Shown in pieces: positions 8,147 to 17,623 of a DNA stretch of 64,000 nt. This DNA is from Methanofastidiosum sp. Its GTDB lineage: Archaea; Methanobacteriota_B; Thermococci; Methanofastidiosales; Methanofastidiosaceae. Position numbers and translations under genes: made by a program. The stretch's first letter is position 1. Every line of letters starts with the position of its first letter. Under the pieces are notes generated by a model. It did no database searches, was not told the origin of the DNA, and worked only from the letters and a program-made list of their open reading frames with translations. The stretch spans positions 1 through 64,000 of the forward strand of contig JABLXD010000002.1 in the NCBI GenBank assembly GCA_013178285.1, in the 5' to 3' direction.

Positions 8147-10489
8147 ATGAAAACAAAAATAATTAGCGTTTGTTTAATAATCTCATTTCTACTAATTGGA
8201 TGCACAGATAACTCAAATGATGTAAAAGATCAAGCGACAGATATTAAAACTTTAGACCCAACAAACATAAAGATGGAGAATAGAGATTTTTATCAATACT
8301 ACAAATTGGACGATATACCCATCGTTCCAGATGCTCCTCAATATAACTTACCTCTAAACGAAAAAGATATTTACAATTACGAAGATGTAAAATCTAAACT
8401 AAATTTAGATGAAAAGGACCTATTCCTAATAAAAAAGAACGGTTTTATAGTAATTAAAAATCCATTTAATTCAAAAGAAGAGTATATAACTGCGCCTTAT
8501 GAAACTCTAAAAAATTATGAAGTTCCAATATTTATAACTTCAGATTCACTCCTCCATGTTTACCATATACAATTTGATGAAACTCTTAGACAGATAGAAG
8601 AAAAAGAGTTCTATGATGACATTTGGAACATATCAAATGAACTATTGGAGAAATCAATTAACGACTATAATTCTTTTGATGGAGAATTAAAGGAAGCTTC
8701 AAGAAGAAATATAGTATATCTATCGGTTGCCTTAAGTCTTCTTTCCCCTAAAGAAGATCAAATCTGTCCTTACAAAGAGGAGTGGAAATGTGGAGATTCG
8801 TATTTCAAAGAAGAAGAATTGACAAAATACTCTTTTTCTGTTCCATTTTTTGTTAAATCAGATGTTGAAAAGGAACTAAAGCTTATAGAAGCGCATGAAG
8901 GGTTTTCTAAATCGCCTCTTTTCATATATAATGAAGACTATTCTCAGTATCTGCCCAGAGGCCATTATACTAGGTCTGAAAAACTAAAGAACTATTTCAA
9001 AGCAATGATGTGGTATGGAAGGATTTCAATGATTCTTAAGGGAACAGATCAAGTTGAACCTGGAAAGGATTGTCCCGAAATCCCACCTTGTAAAGCTCTT
9101 CTCTCAACATATGATGCAAGAATACAGACTATTCAGGCATCACTAATTTCTTACAATCTTGCCTTGGAAAATGATCTCTTGACTAAATGGAATAGAATAT
9201 ATGGGGTGACCTCGTTCTATGTTGGATTCTCAGATGATTTAGGCCCCTATGAGTACCTTGAAGCAATTGGGTTTGTATTTGGCAATGAATTTAATCCAAA
9301 GTCATTAAACTCTGAAACTACAGATAAAATCAAAATTAAACTTGCAGAATACTCTTCGCCAAAAATATATGGCGGAACAGGTAACTGTATTATCAATCCA
9401 CCTTTTTCATCAGAGCAAGCAGATGAATGTCTAGAAAATACAAAAGGATTTAGATTAATGGGGCAGCGATTCGTACCAGATTCATATATTTTCTCTAATC
9501 TCGTTGGTACCTATACACAAGAATATCTCGAGGATAAAACTCCTAAACCATTCACGTTTGTTATATCTGGTGCTGGAAGACCTATAAGAGGCTTCCCTAG
9601 AGGCCTTGACGTTATGTATATAATGGGGTCAGATAGGGCAGGCTATTTACTCGAATCTTTAGACGATTCAAACTACAAAGACTACGACAAACAGATTACT
9701 GAATTAAAAAAAGAGTTTGATTCCTTCTCCATTCAAGATTGGAATAGAAATCTTTACTGGTCTTGGTTGTATTCCCTAAAATCACTGAATAGAGATTACA
9801 ATGAAGGATATCCAACATTTATGCAGACAGATGCATGGCAAGACAAAGAGTTGACCACATCACTTGCTTCGTGGACTGAACTAAGACATGATACAATTTT
9901 GTATGCAAAGCAAAGTTACACAATGTTAGAAAGAACTGCTCTGCCCCCAGAAGAAGAAAAAGTCACAGGATATGTTGAACCAGTTCCAGAATTTTATAAT
10001 AGGCTTCTTGCCTTAACTAGAATGACAAATAGAGGTCTTGAAGATATGGGAGTTCTAGACGACAATTCAAGATCTAGGCTGCAAAACCTTGAAAAATTAT
10101 TGGAAAGATTAGTTAAAATATCTGAAAAAGAACTAAAGGCAGAAGAGTTAACCCAAGACGACTATGATTTCATAAAGAACTTTGGAGACCTATTAAACAG
10201 TTCTATCTACAGTGTGGAAGAGAATGCAAGAAAGACAACAATAGTTGCAGATGTCCATACAGATGGAAATACCCAAATGGTTCTTGAAGAGGGGGTTGGA
10301 TACGTCGACATAATTCTAGTTGCATACAAGACCCCGCAAGGTAGGACCTTTTTAGGTGCTGGCCCAGTGATGAGCTATTATGAATTTAAGCATCCGATGA
10401 GTGACAGATTGACCGATGAAAAATGGAGAGAGTTACTAAGTTCAAATCCTCCAAAATCTCCGGAATGGACATTAAATTATTCTAATTAA
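8147..10489 (+). CDS. DUF3160 lipoprotein, large extracytoplasmic protein
   Basis: This 780-residue protein begins with a lipoprotein signal peptide ending in the lipobox LIGC (Cys19), so it is probably lipid-anchored outside the membrane. The body has features I associate with the DUF3160 family: TAPYETLKNYEVPIFITSDSLLHVYHIQFDETLRQ near the front, an acidic SDRAGYL region, then QTDAWQDKELTTSLASWTELRHDTILYAKQSY, and a C-terminal VADVHTDGN segment. No function is known for this family. A TATA box (TTTATAA at about 8117-8123) lies 27 bases before the ATG, consistent with a leaderless transcript. It is convergent with pheA. Confidence 0.82.
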   Translation: MKTKIISVCLIISFLLIGCTDNSNDVKDQATDIKTLDPTNIKMENRDFYQYYKLDDIPIVPDAPQYNLPLNEKDIYNYEDVKSKLNLDEKDLFLIKKNGFIVIKNPFNSKEEYITAPYETLKNYEVPIFITSDSLLHVYHIQFDETLRQIEEKEFYDDIWNISNELLEKSINDYNSFDGELKEASRRNIVYLSVALSLLSPKEDQICPYKEEWKCGDSYFKEEELTKYSFSVPFFVKSDVEKELKLIEAHEGFSKSPLFIYNEDYSQYLPRGHYTRSEKLKNYFKAMMWYGRISMILKGTDQVEPGKDCPEIPPCKALLSTYDARIQTIQASLISYNLALENDLLTKWNRIYGVTSFYVGFSDDLGPYEYLEAIGFVFGNEFNPKSLNSETTDKIKIKLAEYSSPKIYGGTGNCIINPPFSSEQADECLENTKGFRLMGQRFVPDSYIFSNLVGTYTQEYLEDKTPKPFTFVISGAGRPIRGFPRGLDVMYIMGSDRAGYLLESLDDSNYKDYDKQITELKKEFDSFSIQDWNRNLYWSWLYSLKSLNRDYNEGYPTFMQTDAWQDKELTTSLASWTELRHDTILYAKQSYTMLERTALPPEEEKVTGYVEPVPEFYNRLLALTRMTNRGLEDMGVLDDNSRSRLQNLEKLLERLVKISEKELKAEELTQDDYDFIKNFGDLLNSSIYSVEENARKTTIVADVHTDGNTQMVLEEGVGYVDIILVAYKTPQGRTFLGAGPVMSYYEFKHPMSDRLTDEKWRELLSSNPPKSPEWTLNYSN

Positions 10490-10534
10490 TTTTTATTTTT
10501 AAAATAATTATATTAAATAATAAAAAGGAAATCT

Positions 10535-11341
10535 CTAATATGCCCTAGGATAAGACCCCAAAACTTTAACAGAAAAAATCGAAGATAGTTCTTTTAGAGT
10601 CTGACTAATTTTCTTATCTTTGGTGTGGCCTTTAAAATCAATGAAAAAAATGTATTCTCCCATTTTCTTCTTTGAAGGTCTTGACTCGATTTTAGTCATG
10701 TCAATGCCAGCGTCATAAAAAGGTTTTATAACAGAGTATAAAACTCCCGGCCTATTAACACTTGGAGATACTACAATGCTAGTTCTATCCTTTCCAGTTG
10801 GCAGTGTGCTTTGATTGCCAACAACAAAAAATCTTGTGAAGTTGAGTTTTTCATCTTGTACATCTTTTTTCAATAGCCTTAAATTGTAGATTTCAGCGGC
10901 AAATTCAGATATAAGTGCTGCGTATCGATTATCTTTTCTATTTGAAAGTTCAATTGCCGAAATTGCATTTGAAGAAGTTTCATGTATTTCGACGTTTGGC
11001 ATATAGTTTCTGACAAATTTTTCACATTGTGAAAGAGTGAGACTATGAGAATACAACACTTCGATATCTTCCAATTCCCCCCAACATGCAAGATTATGGT
11101 GAATAGGTAAAAGATACTCTTTGTTAATCTTTAGATTGAATTCAATAAGGCTATCAAGTGTCTGGGATACTCCTCCAACAAGAGAATTCTCTACGGGAAC
11201 AACGCCCCCCTCACATTCACTGTTCTCAACTGCATTGAATACTTCCCATATGCTTCTTTTGAATAAAACCTCATCTGCGCCTAAGAGTAAAGAAGTTTCA
11301 TGAGAAAAAGTACCTTTTGGCCCTAAAGTTGAAACCTTCAT
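10535..11341 (-). CDS. pheA: Prephenate dehydratase
   Basis: The 268-residue enzyme converts prephenate to phenylpyruvate, the last carbon-skeleton step to phenylalanine. It opens with STLGPKGTFSHE and has VPVENSLVGGV and the RFFVVG motif with a preceding Thr that is essential in the family. The C-terminal third (from DRTSIVVSP) is an ACT domain with the ESRPSKKKMGEYIFFIDF motif that binds phenylalanine for feedback control. It is a stand-alone dehydratase with no fused chorismate mutase; that activity is encoded at the front of the same operon. Its ATG overlaps the tyrA stop by four bases (ATGA). It is the last gene of the aro operon. Confidence 0.95.
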   Translation of the reverse strand: MKVSTLGPKGTFSHETSLLLGADEVLFKRSIWEVFNAVENSECEGGVVPVENSLVGGVSQTLDSLIEFNLKINKEYLLPIHHNLACWGELEDIEVLYSHSLTLSQCEKFVRNYMPNVEIHETSSNAISAIELSNRKDNRYAALISEFAAEIYNLRLLKKDVQDEKLNFTRFFVVGNQSTLPTGKDRTSIVVSPSVNRPGVLYSVIKPFYDAGIDMTKIESRPSKKKMGEYIFFIDFKGHTKDKKISQTLKELSSIFSVKVLGSYPRAY

Positions 11342-12168
11342 TCGCTCACCATCCTTTTGATCAATATATTGCTCTCTTTTTCAGCTTTTTCAGTGAACTC
11401 GCCCAAATACTCAGAGGCTTCTTCAAAGAATTTTATGAATCCTTCTCTATCTCTATCTTCAATTTTCTTGAATAACGCCTCGGCTGTTTGGAGATACTGT
11501 GATACTATTTCATGTGTTTTTGGATTTAAAAGGGAGATGTCTGCATAAAGTTCAGGCTCTTGATTTAGGATTCTGCCAGCCATGTCCAATGTAAGCCTAT
11601 ATACTGGGCTAGTACAGTCAAAACTTTTTTTTATATCAAAATCCAAATCTTTTAAGGAATGACAAAGAACTATCGCAGAAAAATGAGTAAGACCTTGAAT
11701 TACTCCCATCATTTTATCGTGAGTTTCTGGAGTCATTTCAACTATTTTTGCTCCCCTTTTGGTAAGCATCGAGTAAATCATTTGGTACAAATCTCCATTT
11801 GTTATTCTTTCAGGACATAGTATTATCGTCTGACCTTTGATATCTCCAATTGAAGGTGCAAATAGAGGATGGGTTCCCAAAACATCTGCTTTTGATTTTA
11901 GCATTTCATCTATTGGGCCTACTTTAAGAGAGGTTAGATCCATGAAAAGTTTTCCTTCGCCCATGAAAGGGACTATTTCTCTTATGACCCCTATTGTAGA
12001 TTTAATTGGAACAGATACAATTACAATATCACTTTTTCTGATAAGCTCTTCTTTAGAAAGAGATGTAGATCTTGATGAAACGATTACTTGAAATCCTTCC
12101 TCTTCAAATATTTTTTTAAATAGGCCACCAAGTTTTCCAGTACCACCAATAATACCGACTACAGTCAC
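11338..12168 (-). CDS. tyrA: Prephenate dehydrogenase
   Basis: This 276-residue protein has an N-terminal Rossmann fold (GIIGGTGKLGGLF) for NAD(P), followed by SVPIKSTIGVI, LGTHPLFAPS and a helical C-terminal domain with GVIQGLTHFSA. These match archaeal TyrA, which oxidises and decarboxylates prephenate to 4-hydroxyphenylpyruvate. The length indicates a dehydrogenase without fused mutase or ACT domain. Translation starts at GTG 12168, which overlaps the aroC stop as GTGA. It lies in the aro operon between aroC and pheA, so both branches after chorismate are co-transcribed. Confidence 0.93.
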   Translation of the reverse strand: MTVVGIIGGTGKLGGLFKKIFEEEGFQVIVSSRSTSLSKEELIRKSDIVIVSVPIKSTIGVIREIVPFMGEGKLFMDLTSLKVGPIDEMLKSKADVLGTHPLFAPSIGDIKGQTIILCPERITNGDLYQMIYSMLTKRGAKIVEMTPETHDKMMGVIQGLTHFSAIVLCHSLKDLDFDIKKSFDCTSPVYRLTLDMAGRILNQEPELYADISLLNPKTHEIVSQYLQTAEALFKKIEDRDREGFIKFFEEASEYLGEFTEKAEKESNILIKRMVSE

Positions 12169-13247
12169 AAGAACCCTCCTATCGATTTCTGCAAGAGCAA
12201 ATGATCTAGAAGTGTAACTGCTACCATTGCTTCACACACGGGATTAATTCTAGGAATTGCACAAGGATCATGCCTTCCCCCAATTTCAATTGATTTTTCA
12301 TTTCCTTCAACATCAACTGTTTTTTGTTTTTTAGAAATGGAAGGTATTGGTTTTACTGCAACTCTTACAACAATATCTTCACCATTAGAGATGCCCCCTA
12401 GGATTCCCCCCGCTCTGTTTGTCATAAATCCTTTTGAATCCATCTGATCATTGCTTTCTGACCCCAATAAGCTTGAAAGACCGAATCCCTGGCCAAATTC
12501 AACCCCTTTGACTGCACCTATGGACAAGAGACCTTTTCCAATGCCAGCTTCAAGCTTGTCAAAAACTGGTTCACCCAATCCAGCAGGGATGTTTTTGGCA
12601 ACTATCTCAACAATTCCTCCGACAGATTCTCCGCGGGATTTTGCATCTAGAATCTCTTGAGCCATTTGTTCAGATATTTTTTTATCGGGGCACCATAGCC
12701 TATCATTTATTATCTCTTCTCTTTTCAATGAGCTAGCATCAATTCGGGGTATTTTTATTTTTCCAATTGCTTTTGTATAAGAAAATAGTTCAAAATTATC
12801 AATCTCAGATTCCAATACTTTTCTTGCAACTGCACCTGCTGCAACCCTAGCAACTGTCTCTCTCCCAGAAGATCTTCCCCCGCCCCTATAATCATAGAGC
12901 CCATATTTCTTAAAGTAAGTGTAATCTGCATGACCAGGCCTAAATACTCCTTTTAAATTTTCATAAGAGGAAGAGTCAACATCTTTATTTTTTATTATAA
13001 TAGAAATAGGAGTCCCAAGGGTCTTCCCTTGAAAAACACCCGACACTATCTCACAATTGTCCCCTTCTTTTCGTGATGTTGAAAGTCCATCACTTTTAGG
13101 TTTTCTAAGAGATAATTCCTTATTTATTTCTTCTTCAGTAATACTAATCCCGGGTGGGCATCCGTCAATAACTACGCCTAATGCTTTACCGTGTGACTCC
13201 CCCCAAGTGGTTATTCTAAATAATTTACCATAAGTATTTCCGCCCAT
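12165..13247 (-). CDS. aroC: Chorismate synthase
   Basis: The 360-residue protein carries the family signatures GESHGKALGVVIDGCPPG near the N-terminus, RPGHADYTYFKKYG, the flavin-binding RGGGRSSGRETVARVAAGA, and near the C-terminus GRHDPCAIPRINPV. It makes chorismate from EPSP using reduced FMN. Length is normal for the family. The ATG overlaps the aroK stop as TAATG. It acts in the cytoplasm at the end of the shikimate pathway encoded by this operon. Confidence 0.97.
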   Translation of the reverse strand: MGGNTYGKLFRITTWGESHGKALGVVIDGCPPGISITEEEINKELSLRKPKSDGLSTSRKEGDNCEIVSGVFQGKTLGTPISIIIKNKDVDSSSYENLKGVFRPGHADYTYFKKYGLYDYRGGGRSSGRETVARVAAGAVARKVLESEIDNFELFSYTKAIGKIKIPRIDASSLKREEIINDRLWCPDKKISEQMAQEILDAKSRGESVGGIVEIVAKNIPAGLGEPVFDKLEAGIGKGLLSIGAVKGVEFGQGFGLSSLLGSESNDQMDSKGFMTNRAGGILGGISNGEDIVVRVAVKPIPSISKKQKTVDVEGNEKSIEIGGRHDPCAIPRINPVCEAMVAVTLLDHLLLQKSIGGFL

Positions 13248-13759
13248 TAGACCACGCCCCTTTTTTCAATCTCAAATAAGATTTTATCGCAGACCTCGTA
13301 GACACTTATGTCGTCTGTATCTATAATTATATCTGCTATTTTTTTATAAACTGGCATTCTTTCAGCCATGATTAATTCAATTTCAGATTTTGAATCATGA
13401 TTAGTAAGGGAAGGCCTAGGCGCGTCTTTTTCCATTCTATCTTTCATTGTAGATATATCTGCTTTTAGCAAAATAAAGATAGAGCCTTTCAATGATTCAA
13501 CATTTTCTCTATTCATCAACGCACCGCCGCCTAAAGAAATAACGGCATTGCCCTCTTTTGAAACGTCTATAATGACTTCCTTCTCTTTTAATCTAAAATA
13601 TTCCCAGCCATTTTCATTTATTATTTCTGGAATAGTTTTTGATTCTCTTTTTTCTATTAATCGGTCAGTGTCAAAAAAAATCCTATCAGTTATCTCTGAC
13701 AAATGAAGGCCAACTATAGTTTTCCCAACACACCTTAACCCAAAGAGAACTATATTCAA
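13247..13759 (-). CDS. aroK: Shikimate kinase of the bacterial P-loop type
   Basis: This 170-residue kinase has a Walker A loop GLRCVGKT at the N-terminus, the shikimate-binding DTDRLIE, the ISLGGGA motif, and a C-terminal half like bacterial AroK. Most archaea instead use an unrelated GHMP-superfamily shikimate kinase, so a bacterial-type enzyme is notable here. The start is TTG at 13759, which overlaps the aroA stop (TTGA). Its position between aroA and aroC supports the function. Confidence 0.92.
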   Translation of the reverse strand: MNIVLFGLRCVGKTIVGLHLSEITDRIFFDTDRLIEKRESKTIPEIINENGWEYFRLKEKEVIIDVSKEGNAVISLGGGALMNRENVESLKGSIFILLKADISTMKDRMEKDAPRPSLTNHDSKSEIELIMAERMPVYKKIADIIIDTDDISVYEVCDKILFEIEKRGVV

Positions 13760-15036
13760 TTGATTCCCTCACATATTTTTGAAAAATCTTCCCAAAATTT
13801 AGGGTATGATTTTGAAACACAATCCGGATCACGAATCTTTATCCCCTCGATAAAAAGCCCAGCTACAGCAAAAGACATTGCCATACGGTGGTCTTTATAA
13901 GTTTCAATTTCGGCACCAGATAGTTTTCCTGGAATTATAATTATGTAGCCATCTCCTTCGTCTACCTTACATCCAATCTTTGTGAGCTCATTTGCAACTG
14001 CACTTAGCCTATCAGTTTCTTTATATCTTAGTGTTTCAATGTTTTTTATTTTAGTTGGGCCTTTTGCAAAGGCTGAAACAACTGCCAAAGTTGGAACTAT
14101 ATCGGGAGACTTTTTCATGTCAATTTCAATACCTTTAAGTTCTCCGCCCCTTACTATTAATGAGTTATCGTTCCACTCTATCTTGCACCCCATATTTTCT
14201 AAAATATTTACAAATGCCTTATCGGCCTGTTTGGAATCTTTATTAAGATTCTCTATAATTAGTCTCCCCCTACTTATGGCCGCAATCGCCATAAAATATG
14301 AGCAATTTGAGAAATCCCCTTCAACTATATATTTTTGGCCCACATACCTTGAAGGATTAATTAAAAATTCAGAGTAATCTTTTCTTTGAACTGGGACTCC
14401 AAATTTATTCATAACGTCTATTGTCATCTCCACATAGGGGCTTGATGGTATTTGCCCAGTAATCTTAATTTTCATATAGGGTTTTGAATAAGGTGAAGCC
14501 AAAAGTAAAGCACTAAGATACTGACTGCTTTGGCTTGGCTCAAGTAATGTCTCCCCACCTATAATCCCATTTGACGATATTCTAACTGGGGGACATCCTT
14601 TGTTTGAGTCAATTGTCACCCCTAGTCTTTTTAGAGAATCTTCAAGACCTTTGACGGGCCGTTTTCTTACTTCTTCGTCACCATCAATGGTAACAGTTCC
14701 ATTTACAAGAGAAGCTACGGCCATGAGGAATCTAAGTGTTGTCCCAGAATTACCAATGTAAAGTGGAGATGCTGGTTCTTTCATTGCCCCACCACGTCCC
14801 TCTACATTTAAAATAATTCCATCTTTATTCGACTCTTCACTTATTATTATTCCGAGTTTTTTTAGTGCATCAATCGTATAATTAATATCGTCTGAAAATA
14901 GAGGATCTACAATCTTTGATTCTCCCTCTGAAAGAGCGGCAATGAAAAGAGATCTATGGGTATAACTTTTAGAAGGCGGTGCTTTTAATCTACCATCGAC
15001 TTCAAAATTTAATTTTTTTATCTCTTTAATTTCCAT
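13756..15036 (-). CDS. aroA: EPSP synthase (3-phosphoshikimate 1-carboxyvinyltransferase)
   Basis: The 426-residue protein shows the two-domain EPSP synthase fold signatures: PPSKSYTHRSLFIAALSEG near the N-terminus, LYIGNSGTTLRFLMA, SSQYLSALLLASP, and LRYKETDRLSAVANEL near the C-terminus with DHRMAMSFAVAGL. It joins PEP to shikimate-3-phosphate. The ATG at 15036 lies 11 bases inside the end of the upstream aroDE frame. Length is typical. Confidence 0.97.
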   Translation of the reverse strand: MEIKEIKKLNFEVDGRLKAPPSKSYTHRSLFIAALSEGESKIVDPLFSDDINYTIDALKKLGIIISEESNKDGIILNVEGRGGAMKEPASPLYIGNSGTTLRFLMAVASLVNGTVTIDGDEEVRKRPVKGLEDSLKRLGVTIDSNKGCPPVRISSNGIIGGETLLEPSQSSQYLSALLLASPYSKPYMKIKITGQIPSSPYVEMTIDVMNKFGVPVQRKDYSEFLINPSRYVGQKYIVEGDFSNCSYFMAIAAISRGRLIIENLNKDSKQADKAFVNILENMGCKIEWNDNSLIVRGGELKGIEIDMKKSPDIVPTLAVVSAFAKGPTKIKNIETLRYKETDRLSAVANELTKIGCKVDEGDGYIIIIPGKLSGAEIETYKDHRMAMSFAVAGLFIEGIKIRDPDCVSKSYPKFWEDFSKICEGIN

Positions 15037-16531
15037 TTTGTTCGCCCCTCAACTTTAAAGCCTCTCTCGATAATTTTTCCATTTCTTCATAAGAAGGTTT
15101 TATTCCAGTCCATAGCTCAAATTGGGCCATTGCCTGTCCAATGTACATATCCAATCCATTTGCAATTTTTGCCCCTTGTTTATTGGACATTTTTAATAAC
15201 TTTGTATTTATGGGACTATAAACTGCATCAAAAACTGTTACACCAGAGAGGTCTTTATCAAAAAATGAATCTCCCATTGGGCAGTTGTTCTCTTCTGGAA
15301 ACATTCCAATTTTTGTGGCATTAATTAGGATATCAAAATCAACTTTGGTTCTATCTTCCCACAAAACTGTTTCCGCCCCAACTTTTTCTGAAAGTTCTAG
15401 CGCCTTTTTATTATCCCTATTTGAAATAATTATTAGGCCTTTTCTATCTGCTATTCCAAAAGCTATGGCTTTTCCAGCACCTCCTGCTCCAAGGATTAAT
15501 ACCCTTTTATTCTTTATTTGATCCAATTTTTCGATAGAGTATACCGCCCCTATCCAATCGGTGTTTGTGCCAAAAACCCCCCCTCTAGTTTTCTTTATTG
15601 TATTTATTGCACCAATTTTTAGGGCCATTTCGTCTATATTGTCCAAGTAGGGGATAATTTTTTCCTTGAAAGGCATTGTGACGCATAGACCAGTAAACAT
15701 ATCTTTATAATTATCCATGAACTTCTTTATGTCATCGACTAAAAAGTTCAGGTAAACTGCTTGTATATTGTAATGAGAAAATAATTTATTGTGAACATAG
15801 TATCCTATACTTTCCTTAACGGGATTTCCAATAAGTCCATAAATATCAAAATTTTCATTAATGGCATCAACTCTGTATACCTCTTTTAGTATCTCTATTG
15901 GTATCTGCCCAGGAGCGGTATGGCCAACTCCTTTTAGTGGCGCATAAGAAGTGAAGCTCCCCCACGATCTGCAAAGGATTCTGCTTATCTCTCCTCGCTC
16001 GCCCATTAAAAAAGAAATGATTTTTTTGTCAGTATTTATTTTAGAAGATAAAAGATCTTTAATTATCAAATTGTCAGAAATATCTTTGGCATAAGTTACT
16101 ACCTTAACTATGCCAGGAAAGTTATCCTTTATTTCTGACAATATTTCATTAATATTTGGAGGAGTATTCCCAAAATTATGATAAGACACAATTATTTTTG
16201 TTTCTGAATTTAACTCTCTTTTTTTTCTAAGGAGTAGGTTTAAGGGATCTATAGAAGAATATTCTATATCTATAAATCCAAACTCATTTTTTATTGCTTC
16301 AATCAATGGAATAATTCTCTCAGACTCGCTTCCTTCAAATAATCCTCCTTCATCTTTTTTTCTATTGGTTACTATTATCCTTTTCTTGTCGAATTTATTG
16401 CCAATTTCTGGAATATTCAAATCAGGTACCAAATCTACCCTTAGTTCTGCTAATTCCCCCTTGGATAGTGCTTTTTCTAAAAGATTTATTGCCTCTTTTT
16501 GGGATGAAGGAATTATAGAAGCAGTAATCAC
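15026..16531 (-). CDS. aroDE: Fused type I 3-dehydroquinate dehydratase and shikimate dehydrogenase
   Basis: This 501-residue protein joins two consecutive pathway enzymes. Residues 1 to about 220 are a type I dehydroquinase: ELRVDLVPDL, the catalytic His in VSYHNF, the Schiff-base lysine in KVVTYAK and the GERGEISRILCRSWGSFTSYAPL segment. Residues from about 228 are shikimate dehydrogenase: YGLIGNPVKES, VTMPFKEKI with its lysine, GAINTI, GTNTDWIG and a nucleotide-binding LGAGGAGKA. The order matches the plant bifunctional DHQ-SDH. Translation starts at GTG, overlapping the aroB stop (GTGA). The shikimate-binding loop reads NPVKESIGYYVHN rather than the common NPVxHSxSPxxHN, so one substrate contact may differ. 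Confidence 0.94.
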   Translation of the reverse strand: MITASIIPSSQKEAINLLEKALSKGELAELRVDLVPDLNIPEIGNKFDKKRIIVTNRKKDEGGLFEGSESERIIPLIEAIKNEFGFIDIEYSSIDPLNLLLRKKRELNSETKIIVSYHNFGNTPPNINEILSEIKDNFPGIVKVVTYAKDISDNLIIKDLLSSKINTDKKIISFLMGERGEISRILCRSWGSFTSYAPLKGVGHTAPGQIPIEILKEVYRVDAINENFDIYGLIGNPVKESIGYYVHNKLFSHYNIQAVYLNFLVDDIKKFMDNYKDMFTGLCVTMPFKEKIIPYLDNIDEMALKIGAINTIKKTRGGVFGTNTDWIGAVYSIEKLDQIKNKRVLILGAGGAGKAIAFGIADRKGLIIISNRDNKKALELSEKVGAETVLWEDRTKVDFDILINATKIGMFPEENNCPMGDSFFDKDLSGVTVFDAVYSPINTKLLKMSNKQGAKIANGLDMYIGQAMAQFELWTGIKPSYEEMEKLSREALKLRGEQNGN

Positions 16532-17622
16532 AGGAATCCATTCTCCACTAATGAGTTTTTTACTATCTTATCTTCAACTTTTATCTCGTATACAGCTTCT
16601 CCTATACCTTTTACCAAGGAATATTCGGCTACTCCTTTCCTAGATTTTTTATCCGAAGTAGTTTTTCTTATTATTTCGTCTGCAGATAATTTGAAAGATT
16701 TATCAAGTAATTTTGATTTTTTTAGAAGTGCTAAAATTCTATCTTTTTCATCGAATTTTAAAATGCCAATTTTTTCTGAGATTAACGTTTCTACTGCCAT
16801 CCCTAAGCCAACTGCTCTTCCGTGGGGAATCTCAAAATTTGAAAGGATTTCTATTGCATGTCCAATTGTGTGGCCAAAATTTAATATCTTTCTGAGGCCA
16901 GCTTCTCTCTCATCTATTTCTACGACTCGGGCCTTAACTTTAAGTGATGAAACAATTGCCTTTTCTATATATCCTTTTTCTAGATTGAGCACTCTTTCAA
17001 TATTAGATTCTAAATAGTTGAAAAGTTGGAGGTCTTGTATTATTGCAGCCTTTATTATTTCAGCAAATCCATTGATTATTTCTTCATTTGGTAGTGTCTT
17101 CAAAAAATCTGTATCTATGTAAACTTTACTTGGAGGGTAAAATGCTCCCAAGAGATTCTTACCTGTAGGGTGATCTATACCAACTTTGCCACCTATACTG
17201 CTGTCAACTTGGGAAAGAAGTGTTGTGGGAATCTGTATGAAGGGTACGCCCCTCATATAAGTTGCAGCTATAAAACCTGCAAGATCACCAGTTACCCCAC
17301 CGCCTAAAGCAATAATCAAGGTATCCCTTCCAAATCCACGTTCGAAAAGTTTGTCTTCTAATATTTCTTTTGTTTTTCTATTTTTTGATTCTTCGCCTGC
17401 TTTGAAACTCAATGCAAAAACTCTATCAATTTTTCCAAGTTTTTGAAGAAAATCGCCATAAATACTTTCTACATTTGAGTCAGTTATTATGGCAATTTTT
17501 GAATCCTTATAGTCATCCAATATTTCTTCGAATGCCTTTTGAACTATATTACTACCAATAGATATATCGTATTGACTTTTTCCAGTTGCTACCTTGATTA
17601 TTTCTGTTTCAGGAATAGTCAT
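16528..17622 (-). CDS. aroB: 3-dehydroquinate synthase
   Basis: This protein of about 364 residues has the classical AroB motifs IALGGGVTGDLAGFIAATYMRG, PTTLLSQVDSSIGGKVGIDH, KNLLGAFYPP, GFAEIIKAA and a metal-binding LNFGHTIGHAIE. It converts DAHP to 3-dehydroquinate. Several archaea lack this enzyme and use the aminodehydroquinate route; here the standard bacterial-like route is present. ATG at 17622 is chosen because it follows the DAHP synthase stop by one base with GGGAA upstream; a TTG at 17640 would overlap that gene. Confidence 0.95.
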   Translation of the reverse strand: MTIPETEIIKVATGKSQYDISIGSNIVQKAFEEILDDYKDSKIAIITDSNVESIYGDFLQKLGKIDRVFALSFKAGEESKNRKTKEILEDKLFERGFGRDTLIIALGGGVTGDLAGFIAATYMRGVPFIQIPTTLLSQVDSSIGGKVGIDHPTGKNLLGAFYPPSKVYIDTDFLKTLPNEEIINGFAEIIKAAIIQDLQLFNYLESNIERVLNLEKGYIEKAIVSSLKVKARVVEIDEREAGLRKILNFGHTIGHAIEILSNFEIPHGRAVGLGMAVETLISEKIGILKFDEKDRILALLKKSKLLDKSFKLSADEIIRKTTSDKKSRKGVAEYSLVKGIGEAVYEIKVEDKIVKNSLVENGFL

Positions 17623-17623
17623 T

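Noticed and set aside
13982-14377. Plus-strand open frames inside aroA and similar long frames inside other genes (for example 57121-57600)
   Set aside because: They are antisense to genes with complete family motifs, have no ribosome-binding sites and a low-complexity Ser/Leu composition typical of shadow frames.
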